Source of the DNA: Sphingomonadaceae bacterium
GTDB lineage: Bacteria; Pseudomonadota; Alphaproteobacteria; Sphingomonadales; Sphingomonadaceae
Assembly: GCA_016742125.1 (NCBI GenBank)
Contig: JACVCM010000022.1
Coordinates: 1 to 37,830, forward strand
Direction of reading: 5' to 3'
DNA length: 37,830 nucleotides
Part shown: one piece after another, positions 8,143 to 16,638 of the stretch
Layout of the letters: every line of letters begins with the position of its first letter
How positions within the stretch are numbered: position 1 is the first letter of the stretch
The notes under the pieces: model-generated
What the model saw: the letters and a program-made list of their open reading frames with translations, nothing else
Told to the model about the DNA's origin: nothing
Databases searched by the model: none
Translations under genes and position numbers: made by a program

Positions 8143-9478
8143 AGTGCCCTAACGAGAATTTGGCGAAGAGCGTAAAGCCCGTCGGGTTTTTGCCATAGGC
8201 CGCATCAAGCGCATCGGGTTTGGCGTAAGCCGAAATTGTCCCGCCCAGCGCCAGATTGAGCGGACCACTCAGCGGCAGGCGATAGGCGTAGCCCGCCTGA
8301 AGCTTGCTCACGCGGAACGGGACTTCATGCAACGGGTCATCATGGTCGGGAAATAGCTCGTCATTTTTTACGTTTTCGAAACGGCCAAAGACGGTGTGAT
8401 GGTCATCGATGTCCCAGTTTGCTTCAACGAGATAGGCCGTCAGTGTCGGCCCCGGATCGCGGTTCTTGGCCGAGAAAGCCGCAGTCGCGGTCAGGCCCTT
8501 GCCGTTGGCATAATGCGCGCTGGCCGTCGTGCGATGCTCATTCTCGTCGGGATGGATAGTAAATTCGGGCTGTTTCAGGAAGCCGTGGCTTACCTGCATC
8601 GCCCATTGCGCCGACGGATTGAAAGTCGCGCGGACCGACCAGCTGTCGAAGCGGGGCTTTTCAATATCCCAACGATCCTCATCCGGCTCGCGGCCGGTGA
8701 AAACCGAACCTTCCAGCTGGAACTGCCGTGTCGAAACGCCGGCGGTCGCTACGCCATAGGTGATATGACTGCTGTCGAACCAGTGATGGGTGATGGGTGC
8801 TTCGGGGTTCAGCTTGGCCGAGCCGCGGTGCATGAAGGCGCTCGGCCCAAGCGCAGGTTCACCGACAGGCCCACCATAAAGGAAAACGCTGGCTTCCTCG
8901 GCTATATCGAGCTCAAGCAGCGCCGCGAGTTCCATGAACAAGTCGTGAGGGTGCTGGCGGTCGACCAAAGGTTCGCCACCCGCCGTCTCACCGGTGGCGA
9001 ACAAATTGGGATAGCCGCGATTCGACATCAGCGGTTCGAGGCTGAACATGGATTTGAACTGGAACCTGCCGCCTTCGAACTGTCGTTCTGCCGTCAGCAT
9101 GGCCATCGATTGCACATAGGTCTTGTCATCGCCGCGCGGCCCGGACTGGTCGGTGTAGACCCCCCAGGCATAGCCATGCGCCATGACCATCCAGTCGTCG
9201 GCAATGTTGAGGTGAATACCGTGCATGGCACCTTCATTACCGGGGAGGCGGGAAGTGCCGGATCCTTCACCGGGCTTGTCGATAGTGTCGGCGGGCATAG
9301 CTGTTATGTCATGCCCCATTCTGGAATGATCCATCTCGGAATGGTCAGCGGGTTCCGGCTCCGCGGCGGGCGTAGCGTGGTGCTGCGAATGATCCATCTG
9401 GCTATGGTCCTGCGCGGCGGCAGGGGCGGCGAAAATGGCAAGCACAGTGGTGCTCGCCAAGAAATAAGGAATTTTCAT
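8141..9478 (-). CDS. Met/His-rich outer-membrane-type protein of a metal-response operon
   Basis: The ATG at 9478 begins a clear signal peptide (MKIPYFLAS, hydrophobic core, APAAA-Q), with GGAT as ribosome-binding site. The frame extends 17 codons upstream without signal character. The mature N-terminus is rich in candidate Cu/Ag/Hg ligands: DHSQMDHSQHH and DHSEMDHSRMGHD. The remaining roughly 350 residues alternate polar and hydrophobic positions and end in FTLFAKFSLGH, as expected of an outer-membrane barrel. Proteins of this kind occur in sphingomonad metal-resistance loci, but I know of no established function. It follows the small Cys/His protein by 26 bases and is probably the last gene of the operon starting at 10649. 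The predicted product is 445 residues. Confidence 0.75.
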   Translation of the reverse strand: MKIPYFLASTTVLAIFAAPAAAQDHSQMDHSQHHATPAAEPEPADHSEMDHSRMGHDITAMPADTIDKPGEGSGTSRLPGNEGAMHGIHLNIADDWMVMAHGYAWGVYTDQSGPRGDDKTYVQSMAMLTAERQFEGGRFQFKSMFSLEPLMSNRGYPNLFATGETAGGEPLVDRQHPHDLFMELAALLELDIAEEASVFLYGGPVGEPALGPSAFMHRGSAKLNPEAPITHHWFDSSHITYGVATAGVSTRQFQLEGSVFTGREPDEDRWDIEKPRFDSWSVRATFNPSAQWAMQVSHGFLKQPEFTIHPDENEHRTTASAHYANGKGLTATAAFSAKNRDPGPTLTAYLVEANWDIDDHHTVFGRFENVKNDELFPDHDDPLHEVPFRVSKLQAGYAYRLPLSGPLNLALGGTISAYAKPDALDAAYGKNPTGFTLFAKFSLGH

Positions 9479-9504
9479 GAAGTTATCCTGTGATTTGAAT
9501 GACG

Positions 9505-9846
9505 TTAGAGGTCGGTCAAATCCCGGCATCGCGGAGGAGGTAGGCTTGGACTGGCCACTGTTTCCGAAAGCTCCCGGCTGGGGGTGCTTTGGGTGATAAA
9601 AGGCAATGCGGCCGACTGAATAATATGGAAAGCCGGCGAGACCGGCGCTATGCAGCCAATACAGCCGTGCAATCGCGCGCTGTTACCATGCTGTTCACCG
9701 CTTTCGTCCGGATTCTCCGTCGGCATGCCGTGGCAATCGGCCGCAGCTGTTTCCGAAGCCGCCACCGGCGCAACCGGCACCGCAAGCGCAGGCAACGCCA
9801 GTGCCAACAGGAATATAGCCAGGAACAGGTTGCGAAGCATCGACAT
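9505..9846 (-). CDS. Small exported Cys/His protein, possible metal binder
   Basis: The 113-residue product has a strong signal peptide (MLRNLFLAIFLLALALPALA). The short mature part holds possible metal ligands: Cys38-His39-x-Met41, His53, His60, and Cys62-x2-Cys65. The C-terminus is proline- and arginine-rich. It resembles in general design the small DUF2946/CopL-like proteins of copper loci, but family membership is not established. It lies between the glutaredoxin-MauE fusion (44-base gap) and the Met/His-rich barrel gene (26-base gap). Translation may begin at the ATG at 9846 or 9840. Confidence 0.6.
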   Translation of the reverse strand: MSMLRNLFLAIFLLALALPALAVPVAPVAASETAAADCHGMPTENPDESGEQHGNSARLHGCIGCIAPVSPAFHIIQSAALPFITQSTPSRELSETVASPSLPPPRCRDLTDL

Positions 9847-9890
9847 AGCCTAACACTACAAAGCCTTCATCTGAATACTGATAATCATCG

Positions 9891-10649
9891 CTACATCGCT
9901 GTTGGACGGACAAGCATCCAGATTGCCATACCGATCATCCCGAGATTTTCTGTTAGCGAGATAAAGCCGAGTGGGACATTGCTGCTGCCACCGACACATG
10001 CGCATTTGAGTTCGCGCCTGTCGATATAGACCGCCTTGAACACCGATACCGCTCCCACACCGCCTATGAACATGGCAAGCGGGATCGAGACCCAGTCCAA
10101 AATCGCAGCCGTCATAAAGATACCGGCCAATCCCTCCGCAAAGGGGTAGATATATCCGTAGGGTACCCAGCGTTTGGCGAGCAAGTCATAGTTCAGGAAC
10201 ATCGTCGCGAATTTGTCGATGTCCTGTAGCTTGAGCAGTGCCAGAACGCACATGCTGAGCGAAACGAACCACATGGCGGCGTGTTCGGTGAATGGCGTTG
10301 CCATTACCGCATAACTCAGCGCCATTGCCATGAGGGCTGTCATCGTAAACAAGGCAATGACTGGCCGGTAACTGGTTTCGCCTTCTGCCTTTATACTCAG
10401 GCCGAAATAGCGGCGCAGATCGTCATAGCCACCGATCCGCTTGCCATCGATAAAGGTTTGCGGCGTGGTCCTGACGTCATGCTTGGCTTTGAACGCGTCG
10501 GTCTGCGCGCGGCTTTCCAACCAGTGATCGTTGACGGTATAGCCTTTGCGCTTGAGTAAATAGCGGGCTTTCAGGCCATAAGGACACAGATGGTCGGGCA
10601 TGACCATGCGATAAAGATCGGCAGTTTTCGAATCGATTTGATCCATCAT
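9891..10649 (-). CDS. Glutaredoxin-MauE/DoxX-type membrane fusion protein
   Basis: The first 85 or so residues form a glutaredoxin domain with active site Cys22-Pro-Tyr-Gly, lacking the second cysteine and so probably monothiol, and the glutathione-site TTPQTFIDGKRIGGYDDL. The rest has four to five membrane segments and a cytoplasm- or periplasm-facing CACVGGSSNVPLGFISLTEN motif near 216-235, as in the MauE/DoxX redox-associated family. A role in thiol transfer or metal/thiol stress is inferred. The ATG at 10649 was chosen; a TTG at 10670 would add 7 residues but falls at the predicted transcription start. It is the first gene behind the mer-type operator. Confidence 0.8.
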   Translation of the reverse strand: MMDQIDSKTADLYRMVMPDHLCPYGLKARYLLKRKGYTVNDHWLESRAQTDAFKAKHDVRTTPQTFIDGKRIGGYDDLRRYFGLSIKAEGETSYRPVIALFTMTALMAMALSYAVMATPFTEHAAMWFVSLSMCVLALLKLQDIDKFATMFLNYDLLAKRWVPYGYIYPFAEGLAGIFMTAAILDWVSIPLAMFIGGVGAVSVFKAVYIDRRELKCACVGGSSNVPLGFISLTENLGMIGMAIWMLVRPTAM

Positions 10650-10677
10650 CTTGGCTTTCAAAGTGGACAATATACCT

Positions 10678-10709
10678 TATGTAGCATCCGTACTATGGTA
10701 CGGAGTCAA
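10678..10709 (-). promoter_or_regulatory. Mercury-type MerR operator/promoter
   Basis: Read on the minus strand: a TTGACT -35 box (10709-10704), the perfect dyad CCGTAC-CATA-GTACGG (10703-10688), and a TACATA -10 box (10683-10678). The spacer is 20 bases, in the long range typical of MerR-activated promoters. The half-sites and the 4-base centre match the layout of the Tn501/Tn21 mer operator. The dyad sits between the divergent glutaredoxin-MauE gene and the merR-like gene. Confidence 0.88.
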
Positions 10710-10711
10710 CT

Positions 10712-11122
10712 ATGGTAGCCTATACAATTTCCAAGCTAGCAAGTGCGGCAGAAACCGGCGTTGAAACCGTACGCTATTATCAGCGATCCAACCTGATGCC
10801 CCGGCCGCCAGGGCGCCAGTCCGGTCTTCGCAGCGGCATTCATTATTATGATGAAACCGACCTCAAGCGACTTCGTTTCATCCGGACCGCGCAAAGGGCA
10901 GGATTCAAACTGAGCGAGATCGCAGAACTATTGCGGCTGGATGCCAGCAGCGACCGGCGTAGAGTGCGTGAATTGGCGCATCAACGGATGGCGGAGCTTG
11001 ATGTGAAGATTGCAGAACTGGCGCAAGCCCGGGCCGTTCTGGCAAACCTGGCCACCGAATGCGCCGCCAGCGATGTGGGACCTTGCCCGATTATCGCGGC
11101 TTTCGATACGCCGCCGCGTTAA
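10712..11122 (+). CDS. MerR-family metal/thiol-responsive regulator
   Basis: This 136-residue protein has the winged helix-turn-helix of MerR (TISKLASAAETGVETVRYYQR near 5-25, then RFIRTAQRAGFKLSEIAELL) and a dimerisation helix. Its C-terminus, ECAASDVGPCPIIAAF, keeps two cysteines, Cys117 and Cys125, matching the two C-terminal Hg ligands of classic MerR. The third ligand (Cys82 of Tn501 MerR) is not present: the aligned segment reads ASSDRRRVREL. It may therefore sense another ion, or Hg with altered coordination. GGAG six bases before the ATG overlaps the end of the operator, so the protein probably controls its own expression. The gene converges with ychF with a 4-base overlap of stops. 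Confidence 0.9.
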   Translation: MVAYTISKLASAAETGVETVRYYQRSNLMPRPPGRQSGLRSGIHYYDETDLKRLRFIRTAQRAGFKLSEIAELLRLDASSDRRRVRELAHQRMAELDVKIAELAQARAVLANLATECAASDVGPCPIIAAFDTPPR

Positions 11123-12219
11123 ACGTTAAACCGGAACAGCATGATGTCGCCGTCCTTGACAAGATAGTCCTTGCCCTCCGACCGCCACCTGCCCGCTTCT
11201 TTGGCTCCTGCCTCGCCATTATACTGGACATAGTCGTCGTACGCCATCGTCTCGGCGCGGATGAAGCCTTTTTCAAAATCACTGTGGATTACGCCTGCCG
11301 CATTGGGGGCGGTTGCCCCCTTGGTCACCGTCCATGCGCGCGCCTCTTTGGGACCTACAGTGAAAAAGGTGATGAGGTCGAGCAGGTCATATCCAGCACG
11401 GATAACGCGGGCGAGGCCGGTTTCGGTCAAGCCAAGATCTTCCAGAAACACGTCCCGATCTTCGGCTGGCATGGTCGAGATTTCTGCTTCGATCGCGGCC
11501 GAGACAACCACGGCTTCCGCGCCTTCGGCCTTTGCCTTTTCGAATACCCTGGCCGATAAGGCATTGCCGTTGGCGGCGCTGCCTTCCTCCACATTGCAGA
11601 CATAGAGAACGGGTTTTGCGGTCAGCAATTGTGCCATGTCGAAAAGGCGCTGCTCTTCGGGGTCTGCGGGCACGACCAGCCGCGCCGGCTTGCCGTCGCG
11701 CAAAAGCTCAAGCGCGCGGCCCAGAACTGCCGACGCAGCTTTGGCTTCCTTGTCACCCTGCGCGGCCTTCTTGGCAAGATTAGGGACGCGCTTTTCAAGG
11801 GATTCGAGGTCCGACAGCATCAATTCGGTCTCTACCGTCTCTGCATCCGAAATAGGGTCGATCCTGTTGTCTACATGCTGAATATCATCATTCTCGAAGC
11901 AGCGCAGGACATGGACAATCGCGTCGACTTCCCGGATATTGCCCAGAAACTGGTTGCCGAGCCCTTCGCCCTTGGACGCCCCCCGGACCAACCCTGCAAT
12001 GTCGACGAAACCCAATTGCGTTTCGATAACCTTGGCCGAGCCGCCGATTTTAGCGATGGTCTGCAGCCGCGCGTCGGGGACTGCGACATTGCCGATGTTC
12101 GGTTCGATTGTGCAGAACGGATAGTTCGCCGCCTGCGCCGCCGCCGTTTCGGTCAGCGCATTGAAAAGGGTGGACTTGCCCACATTGGGAAGGCCCACAA
12201 TACCGCATTTGAAACCCAT
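11119..12219 (-). CDS. ychF: Redox-regulated ATPase YchF (Obg-like)
   Basis: YchF is a ribosome-associated ATPase of the Obg family. The 366-residue length is normal. Visible motifs are GLPNVGKST (Walker A, near 9-17), DIAGLVRGASKGEGLGNQFL (switch II/G3 region), the altered G4 box NVEE that underlies ATP preference, and a C-terminal TGS domain (DLITFFTVGPKEARAWTV onwards) ending MLFRFNV. The ribosome-binding site is weak. Confidence 0.97.
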   Translation of the reverse strand: MGFKCGIVGLPNVGKSTLFNALTETAAAQAANYPFCTIEPNIGNVAVPDARLQTIAKIGGSAKVIETQLGFVDIAGLVRGASKGEGLGNQFLGNIREVDAIVHVLRCFENDDIQHVDNRIDPISDAETVETELMLSDLESLEKRVPNLAKKAAQGDKEAKAASAVLGRALELLRDGKPARLVVPADPEEQRLFDMAQLLTAKPVLYVCNVEEGSAANGNALSARVFEKAKAEGAEAVVVSAAIEAEISTMPAEDRDVFLEDLGLTETGLARVIRAGYDLLDLITFFTVGPKEARAWTVTKGATAPNAAGVIHSDFEKGFIRAETMAYDDYVQYNGEAGAKEAGRWRSEGKDYLVKDGDIMLFRFNV

Positions 12220-12264
12220 GATTTACGCCCGGTTGTGAGTTGACCGGACGCCCCTAGAGGATGT

Positions 12265-12303
12265 GCGGGCGGATTGCGACCCCAAGGTTGCAGATCCGCC
12301 CGC
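12265..12303 (-). terminator. Hairpin after phoX
   Basis: GCGGGCGGAT (12265-12274) pairs with ATCCGCCCGC (12294-12303), extended by three more pairs past a bulge. It lies just beyond the phoX stop at 12311. No U-tract follows on the minus strand, so it may stabilise the 3' end rather than be a classic intrinsic terminator. Confidence 0.5.
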
Positions 12304-12310
12304 TACTTTA

Positions 12311-14194
12311 TTATGCGCCGACGGTGTCTCCATCGGTTCGTGTGACTACGATCGTCGAAGACCGCGGCTGCTGCCCCGCAACCGGCCAGTTGCCCGTGGG
12401 ATGCTGAATGTTGACGAAGAAAGTCTTGAGGTCGGGTGTGTAGGCAAGGCCAGTTATCTCGCAACCCAGCGGGCCGACCAGAAACCGTTTCGATTGCTTG
12501 CTCACCTGATCGACGTAGAACATGGCGTTATGCCCGAATGCCGCGTCGATGGTGAGCCCGGTGACGCCTGAAGTACCGGGGACGCTATGGTCGGTTTGGA
12601 CCCAGAGCCGTCCTTGCGGGTCGATGCGAATGCCGTCCGGGCTGGAGAAGGTGTCGCCGTTAATGTTACCCACCAGATTACTGCCGCCCGACGCTAGCGA
12701 CGGGTCGCCCGCTAACAGGAAAATTTCCCATGTGAAGGCAAGAGCCAAGGGCGAATCGGCAGCTTCTCGCATTTTGACAATATGTCCGTGACGATTGGTG
12801 ACGCGTGGATTGGCGGCATCGGTCACACGGCGACCGCTGTTGTTCGTCAAGGTCACAAATATACCCGAATTGTCAGGCGCCACCGTTATCCATTCCGGAC
12901 GATCCATGACGGTGCCGCCAGCGACACGCGCTGCCGCTTTGGTGTTAATGAGAACGTCCGCCTGCGTTGCGAAGTTGACGGTCGTGGGAGTTGGCGGTGT
13001 TGTGCTCTGCGTGGCATTGCCGGGGTCGCTTGCTCCGACGACAAGGCCATTTTGGCCCTGAATCAGTGCACGCCACTCTCCGGTGCCATCGGCATTGAAG
13101 CGAGCGACGTAGAGTGTGCCTTCGTCAAGAATCCTGGAATTCGCGCCCCGATATGAGTTGCTGTAAGCCCGGTCGGGGATGAATTTGTAGATGCACCCTG
13201 GCGTGCTGTCATCACCCATGTAGAAAGCGACCCGGCGGTTCCGGCCTGTCATGAACGCGACATTCTCATGGTCGAAACGGCCCATCGCGGTCCGTTTTAC
13301 CGGCGTTGAACCCGGGTCATATGGATCAATCTCCACGACCCAGCCATAGCCCAAAGCCGGCTGCGTCGGATCGAGGTAATTGTCAGTCGTTTCTTCGCAG
13401 GTGAGATATGTGCCCCACGGCGTCCGCCCGCTGGCGCAATTGTTGAGCGTGCCCTTGATTGTTGATGGCAGCAACGATGCAGCCGGTCCACCAACGCGAT
13501 AGCTGCTATTGCCGGTGTAGCGCTTGTTGTAGCGCGAATTGGCCTTGACCGCCCATTTCCCGTTCCTGTCTGCGCCGACTTCGACCACGGCAACGCCGAC
13601 CGCCGATAGCGTAATCTCTTTCTCTTCTGCCGTCGCAGTTGCGGGGTTATAGGTGCCGCTCCGGAGGATGTTGAAATCCGGAAATTCGAAGTTGATGGCA
13701 AGCAGTCCCCCCTTGTTAGGATCAATTCCGGGCAAGGTGTAATATTCCATGCCGTCATGATTGCCGCCCGCCCATTTTTCGGCCTGAGCGGCGGTCGGGA
13801 AGCTGCCCGCATATCCGGCAACGCCAGCTTCGACCGCATCTCCTGCTTTCAATAGGACATCGGTGGTATAGCCATTGGGCACGGTGACCAGATCATTCTG
13901 GTTCGCCGGAACCGACGTGAAGCTTATCTCATAGTTTTCGCGACGCGGCTTTGGCAGGTCCGGACGACGGGGAGGCTCTGGCAATTCCGGAATCTGCACA
14001 TGCTTGCCAACACTGGCTGGCTTGCCTGTCGCCATTGCATAGAGAGGTACGAGTGAAAGACCCATCAGTCCGCCCGCGATGATCGAACGCCGTGACGGAT
14101 TTGCGGCGACAATTTCTTCAAGGCTGTCGGAAGCAGGTGTGGCATTCGTTTTGCCGCGATAGGGCGCACGAGCGGCATCGGTAAGATGAGACAT
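12311..14194 (-). CDS. phoX: PhoX-family alkaline phosphatase (Tat-exported)
   Basis: PhoX enzymes are periplasmic Ca/Fe-dependent phosphomonoesterases that release phosphate from organic esters. The 627-residue protein has a Tat signal with SRRSIIAGG at about 34-42 and a hydrophobic stretch ending near MATG. It shows the PhoX (DUF839) blocks GTYLTCEETTDNY near 265, GRFDHENVAF near 300, and a late FSSPDGIRIDPQGRLWVQTD propeller blade. GGGGAGAAATC before the ATG at 14194 is a good ribosome-binding site. The call of phosphatase is by family; substrate is not read from sequence. Regulation by phosphate is expected, but no clear Pho box was found. Confidence 0.9.
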   Translation of the reverse strand: MSHLTDAARAPYRGKTNATPASDSLEEIVAANPSRRSIIAGGLMGLSLVPLYAMATGKPASVGKHVQIPELPEPPRRPDLPKPRRENYEISFTSVPANQNDLVTVPNGYTTDVLLKAGDAVEAGVAGYAGSFPTAAQAEKWAGGNHDGMEYYTLPGIDPNKGGLLAINFEFPDFNILRSGTYNPATATAEEKEITLSAVGVAVVEVGADRNGKWAVKANSRYNKRYTGNSSYRVGGPAASLLPSTIKGTLNNCASGRTPWGTYLTCEETTDNYLDPTQPALGYGWVVEIDPYDPGSTPVKRTAMGRFDHENVAFMTGRNRRVAFYMGDDSTPGCIYKFIPDRAYSNSYRGANSRILDEGTLYVARFNADGTGEWRALIQGQNGLVVGASDPGNATQSTTPPTPTTVNFATQADVLINTKAAARVAGGTVMDRPEWITVAPDNSGIFVTLTNNSGRRVTDAANPRVTNRHGHIVKMREAADSPLALAFTWEIFLLAGDPSLASGGSNLVGNINGDTFSSPDGIRIDPQGRLWVQTDHSVPGTSGVTGLTIDAAFGHNAMFYVDQVSKQSKRFLVGPLGCEITGLAYTPDLKTFFVNIQHPTGNWPVAGQQPRSSTIVVTRTDGDTVGA

Positions 14195-14278
14195 GATTTC
14201 TCCCCTTCTAGAAAAATGCAGGTGAACAAAGATTCGCGGGTATCTAACTGGAAGGTGTCAGAGATCGGCTTCAGCAAA

Positions 14279-14296
14279 GTGACATCATTGCGTCAC
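14279..14296. promoter_or_regulatory. Inverted repeat upstream of phoX
   Basis: GTGAC-N8-GTCAC lies 85 bases upstream of phoX and about 130 bases upstream of the divergent CAP-domain gene. It could be an operator for either. It does not match the tandem CTGTCAT Pho box well. Confidence 0.3.
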
Positions 14297-14422
14297 AACG
14301 AAGACCTTGCATGAAGCATTTATGACCGCCTGTCCGGGTCATTGATTAACCCGGCTCGAAGCGAAAAACCGTTGCCCATTGTTAAGCCAGCCAATGCTAA
14401 GCATGGTGCCGGAAGTTTAGGG

Positions 14423-15073
14423 ATGGGTCGCACCATGAAAGCCATATTTGCATTCACACTTGCGCTGCTCAGCGCGGTCTGGGCTCCGGCATTTGGCCGC
14501 AGCGCGATGGAAACGGACGTGCTTGGGGAAGTCAATTACCTCCGCACCAATCCATTGGCATATGCACGGCAACTGGACGATTATGCGACCCGGTTCGAAG
14601 GCAATCTTGCGTTTGGCGACAATGACGAACCAGATATGCAAACGCGAGAAGGCGTGCGCGCTGTGTCCGAGGCCGCGCGCGCGATGCGCCGCGCAAGACC
14701 TATGAACGAAATGCGTCACAGCGATGTGTTGGCGCAGGCCGCAGCCGACCATGTCGCAAATCAGGGCCGAACCGGGCAGGTCGGGCATATGTCCAATGGC
14801 AAGGATCCGGGCGCCAGGGTCAAGGCGCGTGGCGGCAATATCTATGTCGGTGAGGTCATCGCTTATGGGGTTCACGGCGCGCGAAACGCGGTGCGTCAGC
14901 TTATCGTCGATGACGGCGTGCCACATCGCGGCCATCGTAAATTGCTGCTATTTGCGCCCTATCGCTACGCCGGGGTTGCATGCGGCCCGCATCGGGCCTG
15001 GCGCAACATGTGTGTAATTGTACTTTCGGAAACCCGCGATGGCTCTCCCGCCATGTCGCCCGTGGGGTCATAA
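14423..15073 (+). CDS. Exported CAP-domain (SCP/PR1-like) protein
   Basis: The protein has a signal peptide (MKAIFAFTLALLSAVWAPAFG) and a single CAP domain of about 150 residues. Typical features are the N-terminal helix with VLGEVNYLRTNPLAYA, a central LAQAAADHVANQG helix with GHMSNGKDPGARVKARG, and the end HRGHRKLLLFAPYRYAGVACG with a final ETR. The CAP histidine (in GHMS) and glutamate (in GEVIAYG) are present. Bacterial members are secreted and mostly of unknown function. The start could be the ATG at 14423 (GGAAG 7 bases upstream) or at 14435. Confidence 0.8.
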   Translation: MGRTMKAIFAFTLALLSAVWAPAFGRSAMETDVLGEVNYLRTNPLAYARQLDDYATRFEGNLAFGDNDEPDMQTREGVRAVSEAARAMRRARPMNEMRHSDVLAQAAADHVANQGRTGQVGHMSNGKDPGARVKARGGNIYVGEVIAYGVHGARNAVRQLIVDDGVPHRGHRKLLLFAPYRYAGVACGPHRAWRNMCVIVLSETRDGSPAMSPVGS

Positions 15074-15102
15074 TTCGCCGGACAAAGTTGTGCGGCCCCC
15101 CA

Positions 15103-16089
15103 CTAGTCGTGCACAGCCTTTACCCACGGTCCGAAAGGCGAATTGCCTAACCACGCAACCTGTGTTTCTGCCGATACCTTGTTGATCGCCTCCTGCGGCT
15201 TGCTGCCCGGATGTACAGCGCGGCGCAGAGGGCGTGTGCCTGCGGCCATGGCGACTATTTTCGCAATGGCGCGGGGGATGTCGTACACGTCGGCATTGCG
15301 CCCGCCGCCATCCTCTTCCCCCATTCGCGCGACGAGCGCAGGATAGGCGGTTGCCTCGTCGGCTTTCAGCCGCGCCTTCAGCTCCTTCGCCAGCATGTTG
15401 CGGTTGACCCATACCTTGGTGGGATAGCCGCCGGGCTGGATGACGCATACCTCAATATTGTGCGGAACTAGCTCATAGGCCATCGCCTCGCTCATCGCCT
15501 CGAGCGCGAATTTGGTCGGCGAATAATGACCGGCGGAGGGTACAATGACCCTGCCAAGCTGCGAGGAAATGTTGAAAATCAGCCCGCGCTTCGCCTTGCG
15601 CATGGCGGGCAGCACGGCTCGTGCCATGCGGTGCGGGCCATAGACATTGGTGTCGAAGATAAGCTTGGTAGCTTCCATATCCTGCAGTTCGATAGGACCA
15701 GCATAGCCGATGCCGGCATTGTTCACGAGGACGTCAAGCGGGCCGCCTGCGATGCGCTCCGCCTCGGCAACCCCTTTGGCGACCTGTTCGTCGGACGTTA
15801 CATCGATTTCGATGATGGAGATGTCGAGCTTTTCCTTCGTCGCCTCTGCCTTCAGTTCATCCACCTCCTTGCGGGGGAGATTGCGCATCGAAGCGATGAC
15901 CTTGGCACCCGCGCGGGCGTAATGCAGAGCGCCTGCATAGCCGAAGCCGGACGAGCTGCCGGTAATCAGGATGGATTTGCCTTTGAGGCTCGCGGCGTCA
16001 TCCTGTGCGGCGGAAGCAACAGGAAGGGTCGAAGCGGCGGTTGCGGCCGCAAATCCACCGAGGACAGAGCGGCGGTCAATATCGGGCAT
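15103..16089 (-). CDS. Short-chain dehydrogenase/reductase with a Tat signal
   Basis: The 328-residue protein is a classical SDR: TGSSSGFG cofactor loop at 43-50, NNAG at 123-126, active-site Ser near 175 and Tyr189-x3-Lys193. Unusually, the SDR fold is preceded by a Tat-type leader (DRRSVLGGF near 5-13, a hydrophobic stretch and ASAAQ near 26-30), implying a periplasmic location with pre-bound cofactor. GAGGAG six bases before the ATG at 16089 fixes the start; an upstream ATG at 16122 would break the leader architecture. The substrate is unknown. Confidence 0.88.
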   Translation of the reverse strand: MPDIDRRSVLGGFAAATAASTLPVASAAQDDAASLKGKSILITGSSSGFGYAGALHYARAGAKVIASMRNLPRKEVDELKAEATKEKLDISIIEIDVTSDEQVAKGVAEAERIAGGPLDVLVNNAGIGYAGPIELQDMEATKLIFDTNVYGPHRMARAVLPAMRKAKRGLIFNISSQLGRVIVPSAGHYSPTKFALEAMSEAMAYELVPHNIEVCVIQPGGYPTKVWVNRNMLAKELKARLKADEATAYPALVARMGEEDGGGRNADVYDIPRAIAKIVAMAAGTRPLRRAVHPGSKPQEAINKVSAETQVAWLGNSPFGPWVKAVHD

Positions 16090-16118
16090 TGGAGGCTCCT
16101 CTAGATTCACGAAAGGCA

Positions 16119-16634
16119 TCATAATGCGGAAGGCGGCGAAAGCGAGTCTGCCCAGCGTTGCAGTTCGTCGGGACTTCGCAGCCGGATAATCTTCGCCTCA
16201 TGGCCCGTGAGCTTGCCCTCCATGCGCAGCCGCGGGCCGCTGTTCCAGCGCATGAGGTAGAACAGAAACCCCACATCAAAACGTTCGGGACATCCGTCAG
16301 TCATATCGGGCCGCGTGCGGCCGCGATAGGTCCATATGCGACGCAGCAGGCGCGCGACGCATAGGCGGATAGGATAATCGAGGTACACGATCGTATCGGC
16401 GCGATCGAGTCTCTCACCCAGAGTGCCCCCATATGTTCCGTCGATCAGCCAGCGGTCGGTTGCAACGATGTCGGCGAGCCTAGCGCGAATTTCATCCTTG
16501 CTGCTCTCGACCCAGCCAGGCTGCCAGTTGAGCTGGTCCATGTGGATTAGCGGGAGGCAGAGCTTGTGCGCCAGTTCGACCGCCAGCGTCGATTTGCCCG
16601 CGCCGCAGGGACCGATGACCAGCACGCGTTGCAT
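16119..16634 (-). CDS. P-loop nucleotide kinase-like ATPase (FlaR/AAA type)
   Basis: This 171-residue protein starts MQRVLVIGPCGAGKSTLA, a Walker A motif at residues 8-15, followed by LCLPLIHMDQLNW and DGTYGGTLGERLDRADTIVYLDYP. That pattern is typical of the adenylate-kinase-like family often annotated as 'DNA topology modulation protein FlaR'. Its real substrate is not established. It begins 4 bases after the pth stop and has AGGA 8 bases upstream, so it is probably translated from the rplY-pth transcript. Confidence 0.8.
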   Translation of the reverse strand: MQRVLVIGPCGAGKSTLAVELAHKLCLPLIHMDQLNWQPGWVESSKDEIRARLADIVATDRWLIDGTYGGTLGERLDRADTIVYLDYPIRLCVARLLRRIWTYRGRTRPDMTDGCPERFDVGFLFYLMRWNSGPRLRMEGKLTGHEAKIIRLRSPDELQRWADSLSPPSAL

Positions 16635-16638
16635 TATC

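Noticed and set aside
14195..14340. Pho box upstream of phoX
   Set aside because: Only a GTGAC-N8-GTCAC inverted repeat was found; the tandem CTGTCAT arrangement is not present.
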